Below, piece by piece: positions 55,612 through 64,000 of a stretch of 64,000 nucleotides of DNA. Source of the stretch: Arsenicicoccus dermatophilus (lineage in GTDB: Bacteria > Actinomycetota > Actinomycetes > Actinomycetales > Dermatophilaceae); NCBI RefSeq assembly GCF_022568795.1, contig NZ_JAKZHU010000001.1, forward strand, positions 558,001 through 622,000, given 5' to 3'. The position numbers and the translations under genes were made by a program. Each line of letters begins with the position of its first letter. Position 1 is the first letter of the stretch. The notes below the pieces were generated by a model, which saw only the letters and a list, made by a program, of their open reading frames with translations, made no database searches and was not told the DNA's origin.

Positions 55612-57237
55612 ATGAAGGTCCGACCGACCCCCGAGCCGAGAGACACCGTGACCCGAGGACGTGCCGCCACCTGGATCCAGCGGCACTTCGGCCTGCCCGG
55701 CCGTGCCTGGGCGCCCTCGCGTGCCGCCGGCCGGCTGGGCCTGGTCGGGCTGGGCGTGCTGATCCTCGCCGTCTGGCTCCTGGGGCCCTGGCTCACGACG
55801 ATCGTGTCGTCCGACCTGGCGGCGGCCGCCGCGGCACTCGGGCTGGTGTGGTGGGCCGTCGCGCACCCGCTGCCGCTGCGCACGGCGGGGGTGCGGACCC
55901 ATGCCGTCCTCGACTCCGGCGTGCTGATCGTCCTGCTGACGTCGTACGGCGTGGTGCCGGGCATGGGGCTCTGGCTGCTGATCACGGTGGCCGTCGAGCT
56001 GGCCCGCAAGCACTTCGTCGCGATGGCGCTCGCCAACACCGGGATCTCGCTGCTCGCCTCCGCCGTCGCCGCGGTGGTCTCGGGGTGGCTCCTCGGGTGG
56101 GGGCCGGTCTGGACCGGCGTCGATGTGAACCGGCTGGTGGTCGTCGGGGCCACCGTGGGGGCCGTGCACATGCTCAGCGAGGCCGGGATCACCGAGCTCG
56201 CGGTGCGCCACGTCGCCGACTCCCACCCGCCGACCCGCTTCCGCCGCGCCGGGCTGCTCCTCCCGCTGGGGGCGGGCGCCGGTGCGCTGGCGGCCATGTG
56301 CACCTACTCCGACGCGCCCGCCGTCGCCCTGGTCGGCCTGTCCGTCCCGATGCTGCTGCTGGTCACCCTCGCCCACACCCGCGCGCAGCGACGCACCGCG
56401 CTCGCCCGCGACCGGATCCTGGTGCAGGCGCTCACCGAGCTGGCCCGCACCGACGACGCCGCCGGCATCGACGCGATCCTGCTGCAGGCGGTGCCCGAGC
56501 TCGCCCCCTCCGTAGCCTGCGAGCTCACGGTGGAGCCGCCGAGCCGGGGGCGACGCTCGACGTGGTTCGCCATCGGGGGCACGGGCGACGGCACCGACCC
56601 CGCCACCGACGACCGGTGGATCCGCGCCGACCTGCTGCCCGCCGAGGTCTACCTGCCCGGCGCGGAGGCCAGCGCGCTGCGGTCGCTCGCCGCCGTGGCG
56701 CGCGCCGCCGCGGGGCGTATCCGCGAGCGCTCGCAGATGGCCTGGGAGGCCGAGCACGACCCGCTCACCGGGCTGCTCAACCGCAACGGCTACTGGCAGC
56801 GTCAGGTCGACCGCGACGACGAGGCAGGTGGGCCCTTGGCCGTGGTCGTCGCCGATCTGGACGGCTTCAAGGGGGTCAACGACGCCTTCGGTCATGTCCG
56901 CGGCGACGAGCTGCTGCTCGTCGTGGCGCGGGCGATCCACCTCACCGCCCCGATGGACGCGACGGTGGCCCGCTGGGGCGGCGACGAGTTCGTCATCCGC
57001 TTGGAGGGGCCGCGCTCGGAGGTCGACGTCGCCGAGCTGGGCCGAGCCCTGGTCGCGGCCGTCGAGCGCTCCGCGCTGGAGGTCGTCCCGCCTGGCCTGG
57101 TGTCCGCGAGCGTGGGCTACGCCCTGACCGACGACACGGCCCGGGTCGACCCCTTCGACCTGCTCCACCACGCCGACGAGTGCATGTATGCCGCCAAGCG
57201 GGCGGGCAAGGCCACCGTCCGCGGCCGCGCCGCCTGA
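55612..57237 (+). CDS. Membrane GGDEF diguanylate cyclase
   Basis: 541 residues. About eight membrane helices (45-270) are followed by a GAF-like stretch and a GGDEF domain (about 375-540): EAEHDPLTGLLNRNGYWQRQ, VVADLDGFKGVNDAFGHVRG, ARWGGDEFVIRL. The active-site GGDEF is exact. The inhibitory RxxD site five residues before it is absent. No EAL domain. It should make cyclic di-GMP from GTP. ATG 55612. Confidence 0.9.
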   Translation: MKVRPTPEPRDTVTRGRAATWIQRHFGLPGRAWAPSRAAGRLGLVGLGVLILAVWLLGPWLTTIVSSDLAAAAAALGLVWWAVAHPLPLRTAGVRTHAVLDSGVLIVLLTSYGVVPGMGLWLLITVAVELARKHFVAMALANTGISLLASAVAAVVSGWLLGWGPVWTGVDVNRLVVVGATVGAVHMLSEAGITELAVRHVADSHPPTRFRRAGLLLPLGAGAGALAAMCTYSDAPAVALVGLSVPMLLLVTLAHTRAQRRTALARDRILVQALTELARTDDAAGIDAILLQAVPELAPSVACELTVEPPSRGRRSTWFAIGGTGDGTDPATDDRWIRADLLPAEVYLPGAEASALRSLAAVARAAAGRIRERSQMAWEAEHDPLTGLLNRNGYWQRQVDRDDEAGGPLAVVVADLDGFKGVNDAFGHVRGDELLLVVARAIHLTAPMDATVARWGGDEFVIRLEGPRSEVDVAELGRALVAAVERSALEVVPPGLVSASVGYALTDDTARVDPFDLLHHADECMYAAKRAGKATVRGRAA

Positions 57238-57249
57238 GGCTGTCGACGG

Positions 57250-59115
57250 TCAGCGCTCGGCGTAGGCGTTGAGGTAGGAATCCTCGCCGCGACGCTGCAG
57301 CCGCAGCAGCTCGGCATACACCCCGTCGGTCGTCGCGAGCTGCGCGGGCGAGCCGATCTCGTCGACCAGACCGTCCTTGATCGTCACGATCCGGTCGACA
57401 CCGGCGATGGTGGACAGCCGGTGCGCGATCACCAGCGAGGTGCGGCCGCGCATCAGCTCCTCCAGGCCGGCCTGCACCAGCCGCTCGGAGCGGGTGTCGA
57501 GCGCCGACGTGGCCTCGTCCAGCACCAGCACCGACGCGTCCTTGAGCATGGCCCGCGCCACGGCGATGCGCTGCTTCTGGCCGCCGGACAGCTTGAGGCC
57601 GCGCTCGCCGATCAGCGCGTCGTAGCCGCCGTCGAGCCGCCCGACGAAGTCGCTGGCGTTGGCCCGGTCGGCGGCCAGCGCCACCTCGGCGGCCGTCGCG
57701 TGCTCCGCGCCGTAGCGGATGTTCTCGCCCACCGTGTCGGAGAACAACGAGGGGTCCTGGAAGACGATGGACACCTTGCGCCGCAGCTCGACCGGGTCGA
57801 GCGTGGCGATGTCCACCCCGTCGACCCGGATCTGCCCGGCCCGCAGCGGATAGAGCCCGAGGAGCAGGTTGACCAGGGTGGTCTTGCCGCCCCCGGACTC
57901 GCTGACCAGAGCCACCCGCTCGCCCCGGCGCACGTCGAAGGTCACGTCCCGCAGCACGTCCGGCCCGTCGCCATACCCGAACCGCACGTCGTCGAACTCG
58001 ATCACCGCGGGCGCCTCCGGCAGGTCCACCAGGACCGTGGGGTGCGCCACCGGCTCGGGCGGCGCGACCGCGGCCGGCACCCGCGCCGGGACCTCCGCGG
58101 CCGCCATCACGCGGAAGTAGTCCCGCGACCCCGCCACCGCCCGCTGGCCGGCGTCGATGACCCAGCTCATCATCTCGACGGGCATCCGGGCCATGGTGAT
58201 CAGCTGGATCAGCAGCACCAGCTCGCCGACGCTGAAGCGCCCCCGCACGGTCTGCCAGAAGATCAGCAGGTACATCATCGCGAAGGTCACGTTGAGCACC
58301 GCGCGCCGCAGCACGTCCATGGCGTGCCAGTGCCGGGCCTGCGCCCGCGTCGTGTCGTAGGTGTGGTCGAAGTGCTCGGTGAAGGTCGCCAGCTCGTGGC
58401 GCTCGCGGGTGAACGACCGCACCACCCGGATCTGGCTGACGACCTCCGCGAACCGCCCGCCGGCGGTGTCGATGTGGGCGTTCTTGTCGCCCTCGTGGGC
58501 CTGCCAGCGCCGTGACGTGAGCCCGGTCAGCCAGACATAGGTGGGGAAGACGACGACCAGGAGCACGGCGAGCGGCCAGTAGTAGATCGCGCTGATCACG
58601 AGCACCGCGGTGGTCTGGACCAGCAGGGTGATGAAGGTGTTGGACAGCGACTTGGCGAACTGGCTGATCTCGGTGATCGAGCGGTTGAGCCGGCTGACGA
58701 TGGTGCCGGTCATCTCCTCGTCGAACCAGCTCTGCGGCAGCCGGAGCAGCTTGTCCAGGTAGCGCGTCGACAAGATCGCGCGGATCTGGTTGGACAGCAC
58801 GTCACCGTGGTAGCCGCCGACGTTGGACACCACCGTGCTGACGAGCTCGCTGGCGAGGATGCCGAGCGCGAACCACACCAGCGTCGGCATGGCGTCGGTG
58901 CCCCGGTGGTCGCGCACCGCCGTGACGATGGTGTCGGTCGCCCGCCCCACGAGGAAGGGCGTCGCGATGCCGGCCGCCGCGGTCACCAGGGCGCACAGCG
59001 CCACCACGGCGTAGTACGGCCGCAGCTCGCGGGTGAAGCGGACGATCCTGGTCAGGCTCGCGACGGTGCCGGGCTCGCCGGCCTCCTGCGGGCGCGGCGC
59101 AGCTGCTGGGTTCAC
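57250..59115 (-). CDS. ABC exporter, fused membrane and ATPase domains
   Basis: 621 residues. Six helices in the N-terminal 330 residues; the ATPase has Walker A SESGGGKTTLVNLLLG (the first Gly of GxxGxGK is Ser), signature LKLSGGQKQRIAVARA, Walker B VLVLDEATSALD and His LVIAHRLSTI. Type IV exporter, homo- or heterodimer. The Walker A change is mild and family-known variants exist. The cargo is unknown. Confidence 0.9.
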   Translation of the reverse strand: MNPAAAPRPQEAGEPGTVASLTRIVRFTRELRPYYAVVALCALVTAAAGIATPFLVGRATDTIVTAVRDHRGTDAMPTLVWFALGILASELVSTVVSNVGGYHGDVLSNQIRAILSTRYLDKLLRLPQSWFDEEMTGTIVSRLNRSITEISQFAKSLSNTFITLLVQTTAVLVISAIYYWPLAVLLVVVFPTYVWLTGLTSRRWQAHEGDKNAHIDTAGGRFAEVVSQIRVVRSFTRERHELATFTEHFDHTYDTTRAQARHWHAMDVLRRAVLNVTFAMMYLLIFWQTVRGRFSVGELVLLIQLITMARMPVEMMSWVIDAGQRAVAGSRDYFRVMAAAEVPARVPAAVAPPEPVAHPTVLVDLPEAPAVIEFDDVRFGYGDGPDVLRDVTFDVRRGERVALVSESGGGKTTLVNLLLGLYPLRAGQIRVDGVDIATLDPVELRRKVSIVFQDPSLFSDTVGENIRYGAEHATAAEVALAADRANASDFVGRLDGGYDALIGERGLKLSGGQKQRIAVARAMLKDASVLVLDEATSALDTRSERLVQAGLEELMRGRTSLVIAHRLSTIAGVDRIVTIKDGLVDEIGSPAQLATTDGVYAELLRLQRRGEDSYLNAYAER

Positions 59116-59205
59116 GGGGTCTCCTCCTGGTGGTCCGCAGGAGCCAACGTCGCGCGGCCGGGTCTGCTTCCCGTATGCCGGAGAACGACGCCGGGCGCTC
59201 CCGGG

Positions 59206-59664
59206 TCAGCTGCGACGGCGGGACCGGCCGATGTCCGGACCGTCGAGCGCGTGGTCGACGGAGATCTCGCCCGGGCTGGTCACCGCCAGCAGCGCCGCGG
59301 CCACCCCGAGCGCGGCCACCAGCTCCCAGCCGCCCCGGTCGACGAGGACCCCGTGGCCGCGGTGCACGAGCAGGTAGGCCCCGAGCATGTCCACCGCCAC
59401 CGCGACGCACGCCACCCAGGTGAACGCCCCGAAGAGGATGCAGATCCCGCCGACCAGCTCGACGGCGGCGGCGAGGAAGGCCGAGACGGCGGGCACGGGG
59501 ACGCCGAGCCGGGTGAACTGCGCCGTGACGGCGTCCAGCCCGAGCACCGAGAACTTCTCCCACCCGTGGGCGATGAGGACCAGCGCGAGCAGCGTGCGGC
59601 AGCCGAGCAGCAGCGCGGCGCGGGTCGGGTTCTCGGCGAAGGGCGTCTGGGTCCAGCGGGACAT
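59206..59664 (-). CDS. DoxX-family membrane protein
   Basis: 152 residues, four helices: TLLALVLIAHGWEKFSVLG, AVSAFLAAAVELVGGICILF and WELVAALGVAAALLAVTS. In mycobacteria DoxX works with superoxide dismutase and thiosulfate-handling proteins at the membrane. It lies 90 bases upstream of the ABC exporter on the same strand. ATG 59664. Confidence 0.85.
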   Translation of the reverse strand: MSRWTQTPFAENPTRAALLLGCRTLLALVLIAHGWEKFSVLGLDAVTAQFTRLGVPVPAVSAFLAAAVELVGGICILFGAFTWVACVAVAVDMLGAYLLVHRGHGVLVDRGGWELVAALGVAAALLAVTSPGEISVDHALDGPDIGRSRRRS

Positions 59665-59729
59665 GGCGGCCTCCGGGTCGGGAACGGTTCCGACCACTGT
59701 AGGTGCCACGTCCGCCCAGGTCGGGGAGG

Positions 59730-60842
59730 TCAGGGCTCGCGCCAGATCCCTTCGTCCAGCGCCCGCTCGAAGGTCGGCCGCCACCGGTCGACGTCGAGCC
59801 CCCGGCCGTCCAGCCACTCCCGGGAGTAGTACGTGTCGGCGTAGCGCCCGCCGCCGTCGCACAGCAGCGTCACCACCGACCCCTCCTCGCCGCGCTCGCG
59901 CATCTCGCACACGAGCTTGAGGGCGCCGAAGAGGTTGGTGCCGGTGGAGCCTCCGGCATACAGCCCGGTCCGGTCCTGCAGCACGTGGATGCCCGCGATC
60001 GAGGCCGCGTCGGGCACCGCGATCATCCGGTCGACCACGGACGGCACGAAGCTCGGCTCCACGCGCGGACGGCCGATGCCCTCGATCCGGGAGCCGACAC
60101 AGGTGGTGACCAGCGGGTCGGACTCGCACCAGCCGTCGAAGAACGCGGAGTTCTCCGGGTCGGTGACGCACAGCCGGGTCAGGTGGCCGCCGTAGCGCAG
60201 GTGCCGGCCGATCGTCGCGGAGGTGCCACCGGTGCCGGCGGCGGTGACGATCCAGGTGGGGTCCGGGTGCGGCTCGAGGGCCAGCTGGCTGAAGATCGAC
60301 TCGGCGATGTTGTTGTTGCCGCGCCAGTCGGTGGCCCGCTCGGCATAGGTGAACTGGTCCATGTAGTGCCCGCCCAGCTGCTGCGCGAGCTCGATGGCGC
60401 GGGGATAGAGCTCGGCCGGGTCGTCGACGTACTCGCACCGGCCGCCGTTGAACTCGATGAGCGCGACCTTGGCGTGGCTGGTCGACCGCGGCATCACGGC
60501 GATGAACTCCAGCCCCAGCAGCCGCGCGAAGTAGGCCTCGGACACGGCCGTCGACCCGCTGGACGCCTCGATGATCGGGGTGTGCGGACCGACCCACCCG
60601 TTGCACAGGGAGTACAGGAACAGCGACCGCGCCAGCCGGTGCTTGAGCGAGCCGGAGGGATGCGTCGACTCGTCCTTGAGGTAGAGCTGGATGCCCCACT
60701 CGGGTGGGAGCCGCACCGGCAGCAGGTGGGTGTCGGCCGAGCGGTTGCCATCGGCCTGGACGGCCTTGATGGCGCGGGCGACCCAGGCGCGCACCTGCGG
60801 GTCGTGGTGGTCGACGTCGCGGGGCTGCACGTGCTCTGTCAT
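59730..60842 (-). CDS. cds1: PLP-dependent Cds1-type L-cysteine desulfhydrase
   Basis: 370 residues, cysteine synthase fold. [15 protein letters not shown] holds the PLP Lys, [13 protein letters not shown] is the substrate loop, [17 protein letters not shown] binds the phosphate. It follows mycobacterial Cds1, which turns cysteine into pyruvate, ammonia and H2S, more than CysK. The physiological direction is inferred. ATG 60842. Confidence 0.82.
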   Translation of the reverse strand: MTEHVQPRDVDHHDPQVRAWVARAIKAVQADGNRSADTHLLPVRLPPEWGIQLYLKDESTHPSGSLKHRLARSLFLYSLCNGWVGPHTPIIEASSGSTAVSEAYFARLLGLEFIAVMPRSTSHAKVALIEFNGGRCEYVDDPAELYPRAIELAQQLGGHYMDQFTYAERATDWRGNNNIAESIFSQLALEPHPDPTWIVTAAGTGGTSATIGRHLRYGGHLTRLCVTDPENSAFFDGWCESDPLVTTCVGSRIEGIGRPRVEPSFVPSVVDRMIAVPDAASIAGIHVLQDRTGLYAGGSTGTNLFGALKLVCEMRERGEEGSVVTLLCDGGGRYADTYYSREWLDGRGLDVDRWRPTFERALDEGIWREP

Positions 60843-60967
60843 GCGTCGAGGGTATCCACCTGCCTAGGGTGGGTCGTGGGCAGGATCCACCAGGATCCCC
60901 GACCGGGCCGATGACCAGGCACGTCGCCTCGGGCCGGCGACCACCACGAGGATCACCAGGAGACGGT

Positions 60968-61999
60968 ATGGCGCTGCGGATCGGGTACAAGGCCTCGGCG
61001 GAGCAGTTCGCCCCGCGCGACCTCGCGGACCTCGCGGTGCTCGCCGAGCAGCTCGGCCTGGACAGCGTCTTCGTCGCCGACCACGTGCAGCCCTGGCGGC
61101 ACACCGGCGGCCACGCGCCGGCGTCGATCCCCTGGCTCGCCCACGTCGCCGCCCGCACCGAGCGCGTCGTCCTGGGCACCTCGGTGCTCACGCCGTCGTT
61201 CCGCTACAACCCCGCCGTCCTGGCCCAGTCCTTCGCGACCCTCGCGTGCCTGGCTCCCGGCCGGATCGTCCTGGGCGTCGGTTCCGGGGAGGCGCTCAAC
61301 GAGGTCGCCGTCGGCTCCGTCGACGGGTGGCCGGAGTTCAAGGAGCGCTTCGCCCGGCTGCGCGAGGCCGTCGACCTGATGCGGCAGCTGTGGTCGGGGG
61401 AGCGGGTGACCTTCGAGGGCGCCTACTACCGCACCGCCGACGCGACGATCTACGACCGCCCCGACGAGCCCGTGCCGGTGTACGTCGCCGCGGGCGGCCC
61501 CATGGTCGCGCGCTACGCGGGGCGCAAGGGCGACGGGCTGATCTGCACCTCCGGCAAGGGCAGGGAGCTGTATGCCGACCAGCTCGTCCCCGCGCTCGTC
61601 GAGGGCGCCGGCAAGGTCGGCCGGTCGGCGACGGACCTGGACCGGATGATCGAGATCAAGCTGTCCTACGACACCGATCCCGCTGCGGCGCTGGAGAACT
61701 GCCGCTTCTGGGCGCCGCTGTCCCTCGCCCCCGAGCAGAAGCACTCGCTGCACGACCCGACCGAGATGGAGCGCGCCGCCGACGAGCTGCCGATCGAGCA
61801 GGTCGCCCGCCGCTGGATCGTCGCATCCACCCCGGAGGAGGTGGTCGAGCAGGTGCGGGCCTACACCGACCTCGGCTTCGACCACCTGGTCCTCCACGCG
61901 CCGGGGCACGACCAGGAGCGCTTCCTGCGGCTCTTCGCCGAGCAGGTGGCACCGGCGGTGCGCGAGCTCGAGGTGGGGGCGCTGCCGGCGGTGTCCTGA
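60968..61999 (+). CDS. fgd: F420-dependent glucose-6-phosphate dehydrogenase
   Basis: 343-residue bacterial luciferase-like TIM barrel that reduces F420 with glucose 6-phosphate. [36 protein letters not shown] and [13 protein letters not shown] are hallmarks, including the active-site His and Trp, and IKLSYDTDP is family-typical. It tells that the organism makes F420. ATG 60968. Confidence 0.93.
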   Translation: MALRIGYKASAEQFAPRDLADLAVLAEQLGLDSVFVADHVQPWRHTGGHAPASIPWLAHVAARTERVVLGTSVLTPSFRYNPAVLAQSFATLACLAPGRIVLGVGSGEALNEVAVGSVDGWPEFKERFARLREAVDLMRQLWSGERVTFEGAYYRTADATIYDRPDEPVPVYVAAGGPMVARYAGRKGDGLICTSGKGRELYADQLVPALVEGAGKVGRSATDLDRMIEIKLSYDTDPAAALENCRFWAPLSLAPEQKHSLHDPTEMERAADELPIEQVARRWIVASTPEEVVEQVRAYTDLGFDHLVLHAPGHDQERFLRLFAEQVAPAVRELEVGALPAVS

Positions 62000-62145
62000 T
62001 CCGGCGCCCTGGACGGGGTCTCGCGTCCTCCCTGGCGCCGCTCCCGCCGAGGTCGCCCTGGCGTCTGGCTCCGGGCGAGGGCGTCGCCGGTTGCCGGGCG
62101 AGCCGGACCGTGCGGCGGCGACGCGGGGGTCGAGACGCGGGGGGC

Positions 62146-62885
62146 TTAGTCCGGCAGGGCGGCGAGCAACCGACGCAGGACGTCCGCGGGGTCCTCGGCG
62201 CGCATCACCTCACCCATCACGGCGACCCCGTGCGCGCCGGCGTCGACCGCCTCGGCCGCGGTGTCGGGCGAGATGCCGCCCAGGGCAAGCACTCCCGGTC
62301 GTGGAGCCCCGTCGGCGGCCCAGCCCGCCCCGGCGAGAGCCGCCCGCACCCCGGCGGCCCCGAGCGCGGGACCGTAGCCCGGCTTGGACCGCGTCTCGGC
62401 ATACGGGGAGAGCGTGACGTAGTCCAGCCGCTCCGCCGCCGCCCGGCGCAGCTCGGCCGTGTCGTGGCAGGACCGACCCGTCAACCGGGGCTGCGACCGA
62501 AGCCCGTCGGGAGCAGGATCGTGCGCGCGCAGGTGGACACCGTCGATCGTCCCGCCCCCGAGCGACTCGGGTGCCGGGGCAGCCGCGACGAGCAGGCCAC
62601 CGACCGGGTGCAGCAGCTCGGCGAGCTCGGTGGCCAGCTCGGCCCGGTCGTCCGCGGGCAGATCTCGCTCGCGCAGGCACACCCAGCGCAGCCCGGCCTC
62701 GACGCCGGCGGCGACCTGGTCCCGCAGCGTCCGGCCCGACGGCAGCTGGGCGCGGTCGGTCAGCACCAGCAGCCGCGGACAGGCCGGCCCGGGGACGCCG
62801 GAGCCGCAGGCGGACCGGCCCGGACCCGGCGACTCCCCGGGCGGGGCTCCGCCGGGCCTCCCGGGCGTGCCTCCCGGACCGGGCA

Positions 62886-62886
<1 letters not shown>
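62146..62886 (-). CDS. thiE: Thiamine-phosphate synthase ThiE
   Basis: 246 residues. A Pro/Gly-rich leader (1-35) precedes the TIM barrel: LLVLTDRAQLPSGRTL, WVCLRERDLPADDRAELA, LTGRSCHDTAELRRAAAERL, YVTLSPYAETRSKPGYGP and GVLALGGISPDT. It joins HMP-PP and the thiazole phosphate. ATG overlaps the thiG stop. Confidence 0.9.
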
Positions 62887-63689
<803 letters not shown>

Positions 63690-63890
63690 TCAGCCTCCCT
63701 GCATGGCGGTGACGACCTCGACGCGGGTGCCCGCCTCGAGGGTGCGCCCGGACCACCGGGCGCGGGGCACGACGGCCTGGTCCACGGCGACGGCGATCCC
63801 GTCGGGGCTCAGGCCGAGCGCGGCGACGAGGGCGGCGACGTCGCAGCCCTCCGGGACCTCGCGCGGCTCACCGTTGACGGTGACGGTCAT
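63690..63890 (-). CDS. thiS: ThiS sulfur carrier
   Basis: 66 residues from ATG 63890 (AGGAGT six bases upstream), ending in MQGG for thiocarboxylation. MTVTVNGEPREVPEGCDVAA and GIAVAVDQAVVPRARW are typical. ATG 63908 would add six residues. It donates sulfur to ThiG. Confidence 0.93.
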   Translation of the reverse strand: MTVTVNGEPREVPEGCDVAALVAALGLSPDGIAVAVDQAVVPRARWSGRTLEAGTRVEVVTAMQGG

Positions 63891-63904
63891 GGCTGGACTC
63901 CTGG

Positions 63905-64000
63905 TCATCGCTGACTCCTGCTGGGGACGGGGCGGTGGCCGCGGCGGACCGCAGCCGCCGCGGAGGGCTCGGTGGGCGCGACCGGGGACGCGACCGGGGA
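63905..64000 (-). CDS. C-terminal end of a gene upstream of thiS, possibly thiO
   Basis: The minus-strand frame ends at TGA 63907-63905, overlapping a possible thiS ATG (63908). The visible 31 residues (PTEPSAAAAVRRGHRPVPSR...) are a low-complexity tail. In other actinobacteria thiO (glycine oxidase) precedes thiS; position is the only support. Confidence 0.35.
   Translation of the reverse strand, partial: SPVASPVAPTEPSAAAAVRRGHRPVPSRSQR

Noticed and set aside
55612-59664. Staphylopine-like export system formed by the NAS-like gene and the ABC exporter
   Set aside because: The exporter is four kilobases away, on the other side of unrelated genes, and no opine dehydrogenase or importer is present.

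Overview
The window is high-GC actinobacterial DNA. Mycothiol genes (mshA, mshD), an F420-dependent glucose-6-phosphate dehydrogenase, CarD, SenX3-RegX3, Rpf proteins and frequent GTG starts all point to Actinomycetota. Gene order (glnR-mshD-ppk, mshA-gpmA-phoU-senX3-regX3-carD-ispD-ispF-cysS-rlmB, msiK) follows the conserved core known from Streptomyces and Mycobacterium. The style suggests an Intrasporangiaceae-like genome, but species cannot be fixed from the sequence alone.

Layout. 1-9.9 kb: polyphosphate kinase (partial), MshD, a GlnR-type regulator, a MoaD/ThiS-like protein, a nitrobindin-like protein, YgfZ, a BKACE enzyme, an XRE regulator with an HbhA-like histone/adhesin protein, D-aminoacyl-tRNA deacylase, a DUF2516 protein and an alpha/beta hydrolase. 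9.8-11 kb: an IS481-type element inserted at a CTAG target where two convergent genes meet. 11-31 kb: MFS exporter, CPBP protease, methyltransferase, then the mycothiol/phosphate-signalling/isoprenoid core, DUF4032, MsiK and a LacI regulator. 30-38 kb: a 15-copy 7-bp tandem repeat, two identical 68-bp palindromic elements, trehalose synthesis (otsA-otsB), a membrane Ser/Thr kinase, and two Rpf-domain cell-wall genes, each behind a ydaO-type (c-di-AMP) riboswitch.

38.7-50.5 kb: an integrative element in tRNA-Thr(TGT). It has a tyrosine integrase, AlpA-like excisionase, imperfect 22-bp att repeats, 12-bp arm-type repeats near both ends, a primase-like replication protein, a DUF1016 PD-(D/E)XK nuclease, a GIY-YIG nuclease, a zinc-ribbon protein with three tandem 30-bp hairpin repeats, and an XRE regulator. 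Three insertion sequences (IS256, and IS3 interrupted by IS30) have eroded it; no conjugation or capsid gene remains.

50.5-64 kb: a frameshifted NERD-domain gene, a nicotianamine-synthase-family gene behind PHO-box-like direct repeats, a GNAT, a succinate-semialdehyde-type dehydrogenase, a GGDEF diguanylate cyclase, an ABC exporter, DoxX, Cds1-type cysteine desulfhydrase, Fgd and a thiO?-thiS-thiG-thiE thiazole operon.

Themes that tie the window together are phosphate sensing (ppk1, PhoU, SenX3-RegX3, PHO boxes in two places), second messengers (c-di-AMP riboswitches, a CRP-like site, a GGDEF protein) and mycothiol/sulfur chemistry. The most distinctive candidates are the PHO-box-linked nicotianamine-synthase-like locus and the IS-riddled primase/nuclease island.
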